This document shows, in pieces, positions 18,101 to 26,773 of a stretch of DNA of 64,000 nucleotides; the first letter of the stretch is position 1, and every line of letters starts with the position of its first letter. This DNA is from Glutamicibacter halophytocola (GTDB taxonomy: Bacteria; Actinomycetota; Actinomycetes; Actinomycetales; Micrococcaceae): the NCBI RefSeq assembly GCF_001302565.1, contig NZ_CP012750.1:2294001-2358000 (forward strand). The letters are read 5' to 3'. The notes below the pieces were generated by a model. The model did no database searches. It had not been told where the DNA came from and saw only the letters and a list, made by a program, of their open reading frames with translations. The position numbers and the translations under genes are program-made.

Positions 18101-18717
18101 ATCCGTCGCTCGATCTCCAGGCCATGGTCCATGATCTCGCAGAAGTAATTCTCCTTGCCAAAGAGGTCCTGCAGTTCAGCCGCCGCTGCCTTGGCCGCGT
18201 CATACTGTCCCAAGCGAAGTTTCGTTTGCACTTCGCCTGAAGGGCAACCGGTGGTCGCAATAAGGCCTTCGTGGTGTTCGTTGAGCAGCTCGCGGTCCCA
18301 TCGAGGGTACTTTCCGAAAACGGAGTCCAGCGATGCGCGGGAGGAACCTTTGAAAAGGTTGTTCATGCCCACGTTGTTGTAGGACAGCAGCGTCATGTGG
18401 TTGTACAAGCCACCACCGGAAACGTCGTCGCCTTTTTGCGATTCGTCGGTGCGCCATTTGACGCGCGTCTTGTCATCACGCGCAGTGCCCGGAGTTACGT
18501 AGGCTTCAACGCCGATAATGGGCTTCACCCCAGCACCAGTTGCCTGCCGCCAGAAGTCGAAGGCACCGAAGAGATAACCGTGGTCAGTGATCGCCAAAGC
18601 CTCCATGCCCTGGCGATTGGCCTCGGCAAAAAGCTCGCCGAGACGCGCAGCACCGTCCAGCATGGAGTATTCGGTATGGGTATGAAGATGAACGAATCCG
18701 TCGCGTGTTGCACTCAC
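15154..18717 (-). CDS. dnaE: DNA polymerase III subunit alpha
   Basis: The replicative DNA polymerase subunit, 1187 residues. The N-terminal PHP domain is intact (HLHTHTEYSMLDG at 11-23, ITDHGYLFGAF), as in actinobacterial DnaE1 with intrinsic proofreading. The catalytic aspartates are in MPDFDVDFDD near residue 415. The fingers region, tandem helix-hairpin-helix and OB fold (MISGLQRRIAKKSG) follow in order. The start is GTG 18717, with TAGACT 6 bases upstream and no Shine-Dalgarno site. A hairpin lies downstream. Confidence 0.97.
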   Translation of the reverse strand: MSATRDGFVHLHTHTEYSMLDGAARLGELFAEANRQGMEALAITDHGYLFGAFDFWRQATGAGVKPIIGVEAYVTPGTARDDKTRVKWRTDESQKGDDVSGGGLYNHMTLLSYNNVGMNNLFKGSSRASLDSVFGKYPRWDRELLNEHHEGLIATTGCPSGEVQTKLRLGQYDAAKAAAAELQDLFGKENYFCEIMDHGLEIERRITKDLLRLAKELNIPLVATNDLHYTHEADAKAHEALLAINSGSTLDEPTYDQGGSRFAFSGTGYYLKSAREMRELFKEFPDACDNTLEIADRVEVSFDTSANYMPKFPCPPGEDETSWLIKEVDKGLHYRYPDGVPEASRKQADYELDVIIKMGFPGYFLVVADFINWSKDHGIRVGPGRGSGAGSMVAYAMRITDLDPLKHGLIFERFLNPERVSMPDFDVDFDDRRRSEVIKYVTEKYGDERVSMIVTYGSIKTKQALKDSSRVLGYPFSMGETLTKALPPAVMAKDIPLNDIENQNSKRYSEAGDFRNLVANDPEAARVFETAKGLEGLKRQWGVHAAGVIMSSDPIIDVIPIMRRIQDGQVITQFDYPTCEGLGLIKMDFLGLRNLTIISDALENIRYNTGDEIDLETLSIEDPEAYSLLARGDTLGVFQLDGGPMRSLLKMMRPDNFEDISAVIALYRPGPMGANSHTNYALRKTGLQEVTPIHAELEEPLAEILGGTYGLIVYQEQVMAIAQKLAGYSLGQADILRRAMGKKKKSELDKQFAGFKQGMNDNGYSDAAVQTLWDILLPFSDYAFNKAHSAAYGVVSYWTAYLKAHYPAEYMAALLTSVGDDKDKLALYLNECRHIGITVLPPDVNESALNFTPVGKDIRFGMGAIRNVGTNAVAGIVEARKEKGHYNDFSDFLGKVPAVVCNKRTIESLIKAGAFDSLKHPRRALVAIHEEAVDSVIQVKRNEAANQFDLFSALGSEEASESMSVAIPDLPDWDKKEKLAYERDMLGLYVSDHPLQGLGSALDQYADMPVTHVLSDDGPQDGHIISIAGMISGLQRRIAKKSGNPYARCEIEDLSGSMEVMFFGQAYQPIAEILADDLIVVIKGRVQRRDDGSITLNAQEMMIPEISEDANGGPVVIGIPTHKATESLVQRLGDVLRTHSGNTEVRVKLTGSRGTSLMRLGMNFRVNPNPALFGDLKVLLGPHCLDV

Positions 18718-18723
18718 CCATCC

Positions 18724-18729
18724 AGTCTA
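18724..18729 (-). promoter_or_regulatory. -10 element of dnaE, probable leaderless promoter
   Basis: TAGACT on the minus strand ends 6 bases before the GTG start codon of dnaE. Confidence 0.45.
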
Positions 18730-18814
18730 GCGATGAAAACCCTTGGCGGGGTTCAGCAAAGCCCGAGCGGTAGATGTGGTTATTGCGACAGCATGGATTC
18801 CTCTGCCCGTTGGC

Positions 18815-19759
18815 CTAGTAGTCGCCGCTACGAAGGAGTTCGACGGCACCTTCAAGGTCGGCCGGGTAATCACTTTCATATTCCACCCACTGGCCCGAGA
18901 CCGGGTGGCTGAAACCGAGCTTTTTGGCATGCAGCCACTGGCGGGTGAGCCCGAGTGCTGCGCCAAGTTTTGGATCAGCGCCATAGGTCTGGTCGCCTGC
19001 ACAAGGATGGCCAAAGGCTGAGAAGTGGACTCGAATCTGGTGGGTACGCCCGGTTTCCAGATGCACTTCCACCAGTGATGCACGGCCGAAGGCTTCGATC
19101 ACCGTGTAGTGCGTGACCGATTGGCGTCCACCTTCCAGGACTGCGAACTTCCAATCGTGCCCTGGATGGCGCCCGATAGGAGCATCGATGGTGCCCTCCA
19201 ATGGATCAGGCAATCCTTGAACCACTGCGTGATAAATCTTCTTGGGGGTGCGCTCTTTAAAAGCCCGCTTCAACGCGGTGTACGCGCGTTCGGACTTGGC
19301 TACCACCATCAGGCCGCTGGTACCGACATCCAGGCGATGAACAATGCCCTGGCGTTCCGAGGCACCGGACGTCGAGATGTTATATCCCTCTGCCATCAAG
19401 GCGCCGACAACCGTGGGTCCTACCCAGCCCGGAGAAGGGTGAGCGGCAACTCCAACCGGCTTGTCAATGACTACATAGTCATCGTCATCCGCGATGATCT
19501 TCAGCTCTTCCACTTTCTCAACCTTAATTTCCAATGGGTCTCGTTGCGGAGGAATCGTCACGTTCACACGATCGCCAGCCTTGAGCTTCAATGATTTTGC
19601 AATGATGCGCCCATTTACTTGAACGTGAGAGTCCTTGCACAGGCTTGAGGCCAAAGTACGAGGAATGTCAAGATGTCGCGCGAGGTAGGCGTCGAGCCGG
19701 GCTCCAGCATCAGCTGGTTCGACAAGGAGATCCTGGATAACGGTTTCGTCAGAAATCAT
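18815..19759 (-). CDS. RluD-family 23S rRNA pseudouridine synthase
   Basis: Converts uridine to pseudouridine in rRNA. The 314-residue protein has an N-terminal S4 RNA-binding domain (about residues 17-75) and the RluA/RluD catalytic domain. The signature [16 protein letters not shown] near residue 147 contains the catalytic Asp, and [12 protein letters not shown] and [14 protein letters not shown] are the other family landmarks. The exact target uridines cannot be told from sequence; RluD is the nearest named family. Its ATG overlaps the lspA stop by 4 bp, indicating translational coupling. Confidence 0.93.
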   Translation of the reverse strand: MISDETVIQDLLVEPADAGARLDAYLARHLDIPRTLASSLCKDSHVQVNGRIIAKSLKLKAGDRVNVTIPPQRDPLEIKVEKVEELKIIADDDDYVVIDKPVGVAAHPSPGWVGPTVVGALMAEGYNISTSGASERQGIVHRLDVGTSGLMVVAKSERAYTALKRAFKERTPKKIYHAVVQGLPDPLEGTIDAPIGRHPGHDWKFAVLEGGRQSVTHYTVIEAFGRASLVEVHLETGRTHQIRVHFSAFGHPCAGDQTYGADPKLGAALGLTRQWLHAKKLGFSHPVSGQWVEYESDYPADLEGAVELLRSGDY

Positions 19760-20325
19760 TCTTTGGATTCCGTTTCGCCCTGGTCTGATTTCTGCTTAGC
19801 CGGAGCATCCCCGATGGTTCCGTCCAAGTTGCGTCCTCGAATCAGCATGTAAGCGACAACGATCATCGAACAAACGATGAATGAGTCCGCAACATTGAAG
19901 ATCGCAAAATGGGTTACGGAGAACATGTCCACGACGTGGCCGAATCCGAAGGCTGGCTGGCGGAAAATTCGGTCTCCCAGATTTCCGAGAACACCGCCGA
20001 GCAAGCAGCCCAATACGACTGCCCAACTGCGAACCAATACCTTGCGTGCCAGAAGGTAGATCACGAAAATGGCCACTGCTGCTTGGAGCAGCGCGAAGAT
20101 GATCGTAAAGTCTTCACCGATGGAGAATGCGGCGCCTGGATTCAAGATGTAATGAATATTGAAGATCCCGGGGATGACTTCAATCGACTCGCCGAGCCGC
20201 ATGTTCCGCTCCACCAAAATCTTCACGACCTGGTCAATGACCAAAGCGATCAGCGCAATTACTAGGCCCGTGCCCAAGAATTTCTTCGGTGACGGGGACT
20301 TACCCCCAGTTTGAACTGCGTCCAC
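19756..20325 (-). CDS. lspA: Signal peptidase II (prolipoprotein signal peptidase)
   Basis: A membrane aspartyl protease that cuts lipoprotein signal peptides after lipidation. The 189-residue protein has four transmembrane segments (about 20-36, 66-85, 91-111 and 131-155). Both catalytic motifs are present: LGNLGDRIF and FNVADSFIV, with their Asp residues. The start is GTG 20325. A hydrophilic tail of about 25 residues follows the last helix. Substrates in this window include LpqB. Confidence 0.95.
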   Translation of the reverse strand: MDAVQTGGKSPSPKKFLGTGLVIALIALVIDQVVKILVERNMRLGESIEVIPGIFNIHYILNPGAAFSIGEDFTIIFALLQAAVAIFVIYLLARKVLVRSWAVVLGCLLGGVLGNLGDRIFRQPAFGFGHVVDMFSVTHFAIFNVADSFIVCSMIVVAYMLIRGRNLDGTIGDAPAKQKSDQGETESKE

Positions 20326-20353
20326 AGTGATACCTATTAGTTCCTCTTAAACG

Positions 20354-20394
20354 TCAACGGTGGTACCCGGATAAAATCCGTGCACCACCGTTGA
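20354..20394 (-). terminator. Two-part hairpin after divIVA
   Basis: The outer stem TCAACGGTGGT/ACCACCGTTGA (20354-20364, 20384-20394) encloses an inner stem CGGAT-aaa-ATCCG. It lies between the divIVA stop and the lspA start. A short T-rich tail follows on the minus strand. Confidence 0.65.
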
Positions 20395-20434
20395 TCTTAC
20401 TAGAAAGCTAGATCAGGTTCTTACCTGTCAGCGA

Positions 20435-21190
20435 CTAGTTCGACTTGCTTGCGTCTGCATCAATCGAGCCCTGGGACTCGAGGTCGCGCAACTGACCTTC
20501 GATGTAGGTCTTCAGGCGAGCACGGTAGTCGCGCTCGAATCCGCGCAGCTGCTCAAGCTTGCGCTCAAGAACAGACTTCTGCTGTTCAAGGGCGGACAAG
20601 GTCTTGCGGCTCTTTTCTTCAGCAGAGGTAACCAGCGAGTTCGCCTCGGTCTTTGCTTCCGAAATGATCTTGTCGCGCTGTTCTACACCGGCAGCAACGT
20701 ACTCGTCGTGCAAACGCTGAGCCATCGACAGCACGTTGGCTGCAGACTCGGCGGATTCGGTACGTGGTGCTGCGGCAGGAGCTGCAGCTGGGGCAGCCTG
20801 AGCTGCTGGAGCAGCTGCAGCAGGAGCTGCGGCTGGCTTCTCTGCGGCAGCAGGCTTGGCTTCGGCCTTCTTCTCTTCGGCCGGCTTCGGAGCTGGAGTT
20901 GCAGCCTTGGCTGGCTCAGCTGGCTTAGCCTCAGCCTTCTTCTCCTCAGCTGGCTTTGCAGCAGGAGCAGCCGAAACAGGTGCAGGCACTGCCTGCTCCT
21001 TCGATACCGAACCGGCATCCTCACCAAGTTCGGCAAGTCGACTACGAAGAGCCTCGTTCTCACCGGTTAGGCGACGCAGCTCCACTACGATTTCGTCGAG
21101 GAAGTCATCTACCTCGTCTTGGTCGTAGCCTTCACGGAACTTGGTCGGCTGAAACCGCTTATTGACTACGTCTTCTGGCGTCAAAGCCAT
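20435..21190 (-). CDS. wag31: DivIVA / Wag31 polar growth protein
   Basis: A coiled-coil protein that binds curved membrane at poles and septa and directs wall synthesis in actinobacteria. The 251-residue protein has the DivIVA N-terminal membrane-binding domain (PEDVVNKRFQPTKFREGYDQDEVDDFLDEI region, 5-35) and a short first coiled coil. A long Ala/Pro/Lys-rich linker (about 62-145) contains the repeated KPAEEKKAEAKPA, and a C-terminal coiled coil (about 150-240) follows. A GAGGTGA site precedes the ATG. The linker is the variable part of the family. Confidence 0.95.
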   Translation of the reverse strand: MALTPEDVVNKRFQPTKFREGYDQDEVDDFLDEIVVELRRLTGENEALRSRLAELGEDAGSVSKEQAVPAPVSAAPAAKPAEEKKAEAKPAEPAKAATPAPKPAEEKKAEAKPAAAEKPAAAPAAAAPAAQAAPAAAPAAAPRTESAESAANVLSMAQRLHDEYVAAGVEQRDKIISEAKTEANSLVTSAEEKSRKTLSALEQQKSVLERKLEQLRGFERDYRARLKTYIEGQLRDLESQGSIDADASKSN

Positions 21191-21419
21191 TGGGTCACCT
21201 CAATACTGGGATCATTTCCGCACGACCATGTCTTGCCTTGCGAAACACTTACCGTTGTTGTCAGTGTCGCGACCGGTGAAGTCGGAGCACCATTTCCTAA
21301 AGGATATAACGATTTGGACACTAAATACGAAATCGAGCTTACGCCCGTGTCTCATATTCTTTGAATCTACAGGGTTTGAACTCTTAGAACAATCCCCGGT
21401 TTAGACGAAAATCGCCTAA

Positions 21420-21716
21420 TCAGATCCCTGTAGTACTGCCTAAACTACTTACCACAGCTTTGAGAAGCATTACAACGATAAACAGCAGCAGAAACGACAG
21501 GTCAAGACGGATTCCGCCGAGATCTAGGGGTTTAATTCTTCTGCGCAACCACCGCAGAGGAGGGTCGGTTATCGACACAATCGCCGTTGCAGCGATCAAG
21601 GCGATACCCGTGGGACGCCAGTGGCGAGCAAAGCTTTCAGTTATATCCAGCACAATTCGCATCAAGAGCAGAATTTGCAGGATTGCTAAAGCGAGATAGA
21701 TGATCCCGAACACCAT
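21420..21716 (-). CDS. YggT family membrane protein
   Basis: A 98-residue integral membrane protein with two hydrophobic segments (about 1-22 and 76-92) separated by a middle amphipathic region, as in the YggT family. The IVSITDPPLRWLRRRIKP segment is the family signature. Its function is poorly defined; in many Gram-positives it sits between sepF and divIVA, as here, and is tied to division or osmotic response. It starts 23 bp downstream of the sepF stop. Confidence 0.9.
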   Translation of the reverse strand: MVFGIIYLALAILQILLLMRIVLDITESFARHWRPTGIALIAATAIVSITDPPLRWLRRRIKPLDLGGIRLDLSFLLLFIVVMLLKAVVSSLGSTTGI

Positions 21717-21739
21717 TTTGCGCTTGTGCTCCTGGTAAC

Positions 21740-22291
21740 TTAGCTCTGATTGAAGAAAGTAGCCTGGGCTTCAGACTGCTTACGGTCTTCTCCAAGCACC
21801 TCAACGGTCGCTGGAGAGAGCAGGAACACCTTGTTGGTAACCCGCTCGATGGAGCCGTGCAGGGCGAAAACCAGCCCTGCGGAGAAATCTACGAGGCGCT
21901 TGGCATCGGTCTCTCCCATATCAGTGACATTCATAATCACTGGGATTCCGTCACGGAAGTTCTCACCGATGATCTTGGCATCGTTGTAAGAACGCGGGTG
22001 AACGGTTGTAATCTGACGCAATTCGGAATCCTCATCCCGTACTGAAGGGGCACGCTTGATTGGGGTGACCGGAGCGCGGTATTCCGACTCTGGTTCTCTA
22101 GCTTGTGTTTGCGGTGCAGCCGGCCGTGCGACAGCCTGCGGGCGTGGGGCTTCAGCAGTGCGCTTGGGGGCTGCATCTTCGACAACACGTACCTGGCTCC
22201 TAGGCTCGGCTTGTGCTGTTTGGGTTTCTTCTTGCTCGACGGCATCCGCCAAGCCGAGATATACCATTGCTTTACGCAGTCCGTCAGCCAC
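21740..22291 (-). CDS. sepF: Cell division protein SepF
   Basis: A membrane anchor and bundler of FtsZ; actinobacteria without ftsA rely on it. The 183-residue protein has an N-terminal amphipathic segment ([16 protein letters not shown]), a disordered linker rich in Pro/Ala/Gln (about 20-85) and the SepF core (about 90-175) with [28 protein letters not shown] and [14 protein letters not shown]. The start is GTG 22291 with an AAGGAG site. No ftsA is found in the cluster, which fits SepF as the sole anchor. Confidence 0.95.
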   Translation of the reverse strand: MADGLRKAMVYLGLADAVEQEETQTAQAEPRSQVRVVEDAAPKRTAEAPRPQAVARPAAPQTQAREPESEYRAPVTPIKRAPSVRDEDSELRQITTVHPRSYNDAKIIGENFRDGIPVIMNVTDMGETDAKRLVDFSAGLVFALHGSIERVTNKVFLLSPATVEVLGEDRKQSEAQATFFNQS

Positions 22292-22416
22292 GATGTTTCT
22301 CCTTGTTTATCCCTTGCACGCAACCCCAGTGCATGCTTCCGCTACTTCGACGCTACCGCACAAATTTCGGCAGATAACGTTCATTCGCTCAATTTTGCGC
22401 GGTGTGTCGCGCACGC

Positions 22417-23139
22417 CTAGGCTGCGGGCCAGATCAGACCAGCCAGCCGTCCGGCGTCGCTTGAACGGCGATAGGAGAAGTAGTTTTCATCTTCCAAAGT
22501 GCACACGCCACTTTGTCGCACTACGACTCCAAGCTGGGCTAGTTCTTGACCGGCTGAGGCTGGAAGGTCCAATCCGGCCGTGCCCCAACGAGTCTCTGAA
22601 CGAATCCCGGTTCTGATGCGCTCAGACTCTTCTGCCATCTCAGGGGAAACTTCATAACAAGACCCGCAAATCGATGGGCCGATAGCTGCTTCGATCTCTG
22701 TGGCGCCCAGCATGCTCAGCTGCTCCACGGTGCGGGTAAGGATGCCGTCCAGCAATCCACGGCGTCCTGCATGCGTCGCGGCTGTCAACGTTTCTTGGCC
22801 GTTTTTGCTTCGTCCGACAAAAAGAACCGGTAGGCAATCTGCAACCATGACCGCCAGGGCTTGGGTCCCAGTCGGATCAACAAGTCCGTCGCAGGTTGGA
22901 GCCGGAGGCTCTGACCATGACGTGCGCGCCGCAGGTTGCACCGTCAGGACATCTGCCGAATGCACCTGGTTCATGAAATAAAGCGAGAAACGCCGGACCC
23001 CGATCAAGTCCTCCAGCCGGCTTCGATTCTCTGCCACACGGCGAGGATCATCGTTCACATGCAGGGCAAGGTTTCCCTCATCCTGCGATGTGAACGCCAG
23101 TTGAATACTCGGATCAAGGTCCGACGTGAAATGTAGCAC
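22417..23139 (-). CDS. pgeF: Laccase-domain protein PgeF/YfiH type (purine nucleoside phosphorylase or peptidoglycan editing factor)
   Basis: A 240-residue protein of the YfiH/YlmD family. Conserved zinc-site residues are seen: His in MNQVHSADV, Cys in VMVADCLPVLF and His in THAGRRGLL. Family members act as purine nucleoside phosphorylases, and in E. coli the homologue corrects MurC errors, which fits its place beside ftsZ. The start codon is GTG. It lies 21 bp downstream of ftsZ. The yggS-type gene that often follows is absent; only 125 bp separate it from sepF. Confidence 0.92.
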   Translation of the reverse strand: MLHFTSDLDPSIQLAFTSQDEGNLALHVNDDPRRVAENRSRLEDLIGVRRFSLYFMNQVHSADVLTVQPAARTSWSEPPAPTCDGLVDPTGTQALAVMVADCLPVLFVGRSKNGQETLTAATHAGRRGLLDGILTRTVEQLSMLGATEIEAAIGPSICGSCYEVSPEMAEESERIRTGIRSETRWGTAGLDLPASAGQELAQLGVVVRQSGVCTLEDENYFSYRRSSDAGRLAGLIWPAA

Positions 23140-23160
23140 TGCTCAGCTTCTCGCTGTTAT

Positions 23161-24357
23161 TTACTTCAGGAAGTCAGGGACATCCAGGTCGTCATTGGAA
23201 CCGTTGAGATCCGAATCGACAACATCAGGAAGGTCCTGGAACGAGCCCGCGCTTTCAGCGGCAGGCTTTTCCTCAGCTACAGGTGCTGGCTTTGCAGCTT
23301 CTGGCGCTGGGTGCGACTGCGCTTCTGGAACCGAAGCAGGTACCGGCTCAACTGGACGCGATGATACAGCTGGCTTTGCTGCGACCGGTGCCATTGGCTT
23401 GCTGGTGACATCTGGCTCGTCGAAGCCGGCAGCAATCACGGTAACGCGTGCTTCATCGCCCAGGGCGTCGTCAATGACGGCACCGAAGATGATGTTGGCT
23501 TCCGGGTGGGCAACTTCCTGCACCAGGCGTGCAGCTTCGTTGATTTCGAACAGGCCGAGGTCCGAGCCGCCTTGGATGGACAGCAGGACGCCGTGGGCGC
23601 CATCGATGGAAGCTTCGAGCAGTGGCGAGGCAATAGCCAGTTCGGCTGCCTTGACTGCGCGGTCTTCGCCCCGTGCCGAACCGATGCCCATGAGTGCCGA
23701 GCCTGCACCCTGCATCACGGACTTCACGTCGGCGAAGTCGAGGTTGATCAGGCCCGAGGTGGTGATCAGGTCGGTAATGCCCTGCACACCGGAAAGCAGC
23801 ACCTGGTCTGCTTGGCGGAATGCATCGAGCACCGATACGTTGCGATCCGAGATCGACAGCAGTCGATCGTTCGGGATCACGATGAGGGTATCTACTTCGT
23901 CGCGCAGGGCTTCAATGCCCGACTCGGCGGAGTTCGCACGGCGGCGACCCTCGAAGGTGAATGGACGGGTGACGACACCGATGGTCAGTGCGCCGAGCGA
24001 ACGGGCAATGCGTGCCACGACTGGTGCGCCACCGGTACCGGTACCGCCGCCTTCGCCTGCGGTCACGAAGACCATATCGGCGCCGCGCAGGACGTCTTCG
24101 ATTTCTTCTACATGATCTTCAGCTGCCTGGCGTCCCACATCAGGGTTGGCGCCGGCGCCCAGGCCACGAGTAAGTTCGCGTCCCACGTCGAGCTTGACGT
24201 CGGCATCACTCATAAGCAGAGCCTGGGCATCGGTATTAATGGCGATGAACTCAACGCCCTTGAGACCGACTTCGATCATTCGATTGACTGCGTTTACACC
24301 GCCACCGCCGATTCCGACGACTTTAATGACCGCGAGGTAATTCTGTGGAGCTGCCAC
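23161..24357 (-). CDS. ftsZ: Cell division protein FtsZ
   Basis: A tubulin-like GTPase forming the division ring. The 398-residue protein has the GTP-binding [14 protein letters not shown] near the N-terminus, the tubulin signature [10 protein letters not shown] at about residues 103-112, and the T7 loop with [12 protein letters not shown] Pro/Ala-rich linker (about 320-375) leads to the conserved C-terminal peptide [10 protein letters not shown] that binds SepF and other partners. The start is GTG 24357 behind AAGGGA. A consensus-like promoter lies in the 218-bp gap after ftsQ. Confidence 0.98.
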   Translation of the reverse strand: MAAPQNYLAVIKVVGIGGGGVNAVNRMIEVGLKGVEFIAINTDAQALLMSDADVKLDVGRELTRGLGAGANPDVGRQAAEDHVEEIEDVLRGADMVFVTAGEGGGTGTGGAPVVARIARSLGALTIGVVTRPFTFEGRRRANSAESGIEALRDEVDTLIVIPNDRLLSISDRNVSVLDAFRQADQVLLSGVQGITDLITTSGLINLDFADVKSVMQGAGSALMGIGSARGEDRAVKAAELAIASPLLEASIDGAHGVLLSIQGGSDLGLFEINEAARLVQEVAHPEANIIFGAVIDDALGDEARVTVIAAGFDEPDVTSKPMAPVAAKPAVSSRPVEPVPASVPEAQSHPAPEAAKPAPVAEEKPAAESAGSFQDLPDVVDSDLNGSNDDLDVPDFLK

Positions 24358-24414
24358 GTCCCGCTTCCCTTGTTAGATGTGCTACATGTTTACGACTCCA
24401 GCCAAAAACCTTCA

Positions 24415-24444
24415 CCTTTAGCCTTAAGGTTTAGGATCTGTCAA
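24415..24444 (-). promoter_or_regulatory. Sigma-70-type promoter of ftsZ
   Basis: On the minus strand a perfect -35 TTGACA (24439-24444) is followed after 18 bases by TAAAGG (24415-24420). The expected start point gives a leader of about 50 nt before the ftsZ GTG. It would let ftsZ be transcribed apart from the upstream mur/fts genes. The 218-bp gap 24358-24575 holds nothing else recognisable. Confidence 0.6.
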
Positions 24445-24575
24445 GCTATCGCTATTAGAAACGCTATGAGCCGTATGGTCTTTCTGCAACGACCGCTGAG
24501 GCGTGTCGCTTATTCAAAACTATCTTTCCAGAATTTGTCGGCTTATTGGTCTTCCCGCGCCCAGAGGAACGCGAC

Positions 24576-25310
24576 TTAATAAACCACCGGATTCTCTGGA
24601 TTGGTCACGTCGATAGTGGTCTTTGAGGCGTATTTGTCGCTCAAGCCTTTGACGAAGATTTTCGCGACCTCGTTTTTCAGTGCCGGTTTTGAAGCGTCCC
24701 CCCAAATCAACGTCCGTTTCTTCGGCAACGACAATTCGGCGAACCCTGCTTTGGACAGCGACGCAGTGGAAACCTGTTTCAGCACCGACTCGTCAACCGT
24801 GCTCAAGATCCCGGTCAGCAGCTTGAACTTCTCCGGGTCCTTGGTTTCATCACTGGCTTTGACTTTGGGCAGCTTCGTCTTGTCGTTCTTGCCCAAGGTT
24901 CGCAGCTTCTTGCCGGTATCCGCCACCAAATACTGCTTGTCGCCTTCCACCAGGATGGCCACAGGAACTGCTTCGATGACTTCGACTACCAGGGTGTCAG
25001 GCATTTGCGCCTTCACCACGATTTGGTCGATGGCCGGCTGGTTGCCCATCAGCTCTTGAACCTTGGATTCGGAAATTCTCGGCAACGGGGTGCCTTTGAG
25101 CGGTTCCAGCGATTCGGCCAGCTTGCCGGCATTGACCAGTTTCGTTCCAGTGACCTCAATTTTCTTTGCCGCAAGGACAGGTGAAAAACTCAAAATCAAT
25201 ACCGCTGCCAGGCTCAAGACCACGATGCAGGCAGCGATAATAATCAAGAGCTTGCGCCGTCTCTTCTCTGGACTTTCTGGAAGTTCTACGACTTTTGCTT
25301 CTTCACCCAT
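24576..25310 (-). CDS. ftsQ: Cell division protein FtsQ
   Basis: A bitopic divisome protein. The 244-residue protein has a short basic cytoplasmic N-terminus (KRRRK at 16-20), one transmembrane helix (about 21-43), a POTRA domain (KKIEVTGTKLVNAGKLAESLE..., about 48-117) and the FtsQ beta domain with LVADTGKKLRTLG. An AAGGTG site precedes the ATG. It follows murC by 61 bp. Sequence outside the POTRA domain is poorly conserved in general. Confidence 0.94.
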   Translation of the reverse strand: MGEEAKVVELPESPEKRRRKLLIIIAACIVVLSLAAVLILSFSPVLAAKKIEVTGTKLVNAGKLAESLEPLKGTPLPRISESKVQELMGNQPAIDQIVVKAQMPDTLVVEVIEAVPVAILVEGDKQYLVADTGKKLRTLGKNDKTKLPKVKASDETKDPEKFKLLTGILSTVDESVLKQVSTASLSKAGFAELSLPKKRTLIWGDASKPALKNEVAKIFVKGLSDKYASKTTIDVTNPENPVVY

Positions 25311-25371
25311 GGAACACCTTGTTTGGTTGAAACGACCAACGTCAGTGGCCTATGACAATTTCAAGTTGACG

Positions 25372-26769
25372 CTAGCTCAGGGACTCAATGATCTGCGAAC
25401 CCAGCGCCGTAACATCTCCGGCACCGATGGTCATCACAACATCTCCTGGCTCGGCTTGCTCCACCACATGCGCGACCGCCGCGGCAGGATTCAGCACGTG
25501 AGCTGGGACCTCAACACGCGAGGCAATTAATTCACTGGTAACGCCTGGAATTGGTTCTTCACGCGCAGGGTAGATTTCAAGAACTGCCACTGAGTCGGCA
25601 AGAGAAAGAGCCTTCGCGAACTCGCGGTAGAACTCCTTTGTGCGGCTGAACAGGTGGGGCTGGAACACCACATGAAGATGCCCTTCCCCCGCCATCGTAC
25701 GGCCTGCGGAGAGCGCAGCGAGCACCTCGGTCGGGTGGTGGGCGTAGTCGTCGTAAACCCTCACACCGCCGACGCTGCCCTTGAGCTCGAATCGACGGGC
25801 AGCACCCGAGAAGCTCGCCAGAGCTGCCAGTGCTTCCTCGACGTCGAGACCGGCATCCATGCCAACCGACAGGGCCGCAGTGGCATTGAGCAAGTTGTGC
25901 TGGCCGGGAACAGCCAGGTCCAAGGTATAGCTCTGGCCGCTGCCCCACTCGACGCGTGCGGTGAACCGGCCGTTGTCGGTTGCTTGTGCTTGTGAGAGTC
26001 GGCGGTCCGCATGGTCGCTGAATCCATAGGTCTGAACTCGAAGGTCACTGCGTTCATGGCGCATCTTGCGAGCAAGGTTATTGGCACCCGGATCATCGGC
26101 GCAGCAAATCAGCAGCCCATCCTCCGGAAGCAACCGGGCAAAATCGACAAAGGCCTGGTGAACTGCCTCTTCGGTGCCGTAGTGGTCCAGGTGGTCCGCT
26201 TCCACATTGGTCACGATGATGACGTCAGGACGGTAGTTCAGGAACGAGGCATCGGATTCATCGGCTTCGGCAACAAAGTAGCCACCCTCTCCCAGCTCGG
26301 CGTTGGTACCCAGGCTCGCTATGTTGGCTCCTACGGCGAAGCTGGGACGAGCGCCAACAGCCTTGAGCATGTGGGCGGTGAGCGAAGTTGTGGTGGTCTT
26401 TCCGTGGGTGCCCGCGATAGTCACGATCTTCTCGTGGCCGCGCATGGTGGCTTCCAGGCCTTCAGAGCGGTGCAGGATCTTCAGGCCTCTGCGAACTGCC
26501 TCGTCATATTCCGGGTTGCCCGGTTTGATGATCGAAGAAATCACCACGGTTTGCGCATCGCCCAAATTGGCAGGATCATATCCGACCTCAATTCGGGCTC
26601 CGCGCTGGCGCAGATCCTCCAGCACCGGCAGGTCCTTGGCATCTGTTCCAGAAACTTCCAGGCCATAATCCAGCAGCAATCGAGCAACCGCTGAAACGCC
26701 TACACCGCCAACGCCCATGAGGTGTACCTTGCCAAGTTCAGCGTGCAGTTCGTTGGCGCGCAATGCCAT
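25372..26769 (-). CDS. murC: UDP-N-acetylmuramate--L-alanine ligase
   Basis: Adds L-alanine to UDP-MurNAc, the first peptide step of peptidoglycan precursor synthesis in the cytoplasm. The 465-residue Mur ligase has the Rossmann segment HLMGVGGVGVSAVA near residue 16, the ATP loop IAGTHGKTTTTS near residue 112 and the C-terminal DDYAHHPTEV. The frame is open to 26817, but ATG 26769 gives the family N-terminus and avoids a 44-bp overlap with murG; a GGTAGG-like site precedes it. Confidence 0.96.
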   Translation of the reverse strand: MALRANELHAELGKVHLMGVGGVGVSAVARLLLDYGLEVSGTDAKDLPVLEDLRQRGARIEVGYDPANLGDAQTVVISSIIKPGNPEYDEAVRRGLKILHRSEGLEATMRGHEKIVTIAGTHGKTTTTSLTAHMLKAVGARPSFAVGANIASLGTNAELGEGGYFVAEADESDASFLNYRPDVIIVTNVEADHLDHYGTEEAVHQAFVDFARLLPEDGLLICCADDPGANNLARKMRHERSDLRVQTYGFSDHADRRLSQAQATDNGRFTARVEWGSGQSYTLDLAVPGQHNLLNATAALSVGMDAGLDVEEALAALASFSGAARRFELKGSVGGVRVYDDYAHHPTEVLAALSAGRTMAGEGHLHVVFQPHLFSRTKEFYREFAKALSLADSVAVLEIYPAREEPIPGVTSELIASRVEVPAHVLNPAAAVAHVVEQAEPGDVVMTIGAGDVTALGSQIIESLS

Positions 26770-26773
26770 GGTC

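Noticed and set aside
21401..21419. Weak inverted repeat TTAGnCGA/TCGnCTAA after yggT as a terminator
   Set aside because: The stem is short with mismatches and no T-run follows on the minus strand.
23506..24579. 357-codon open frame opposite ftsZ
   Set aside because: It covers ftsZ and runs into the ftsZ promoter gap; composition rich in Cys/His/Arg is typical of a shadow frame.
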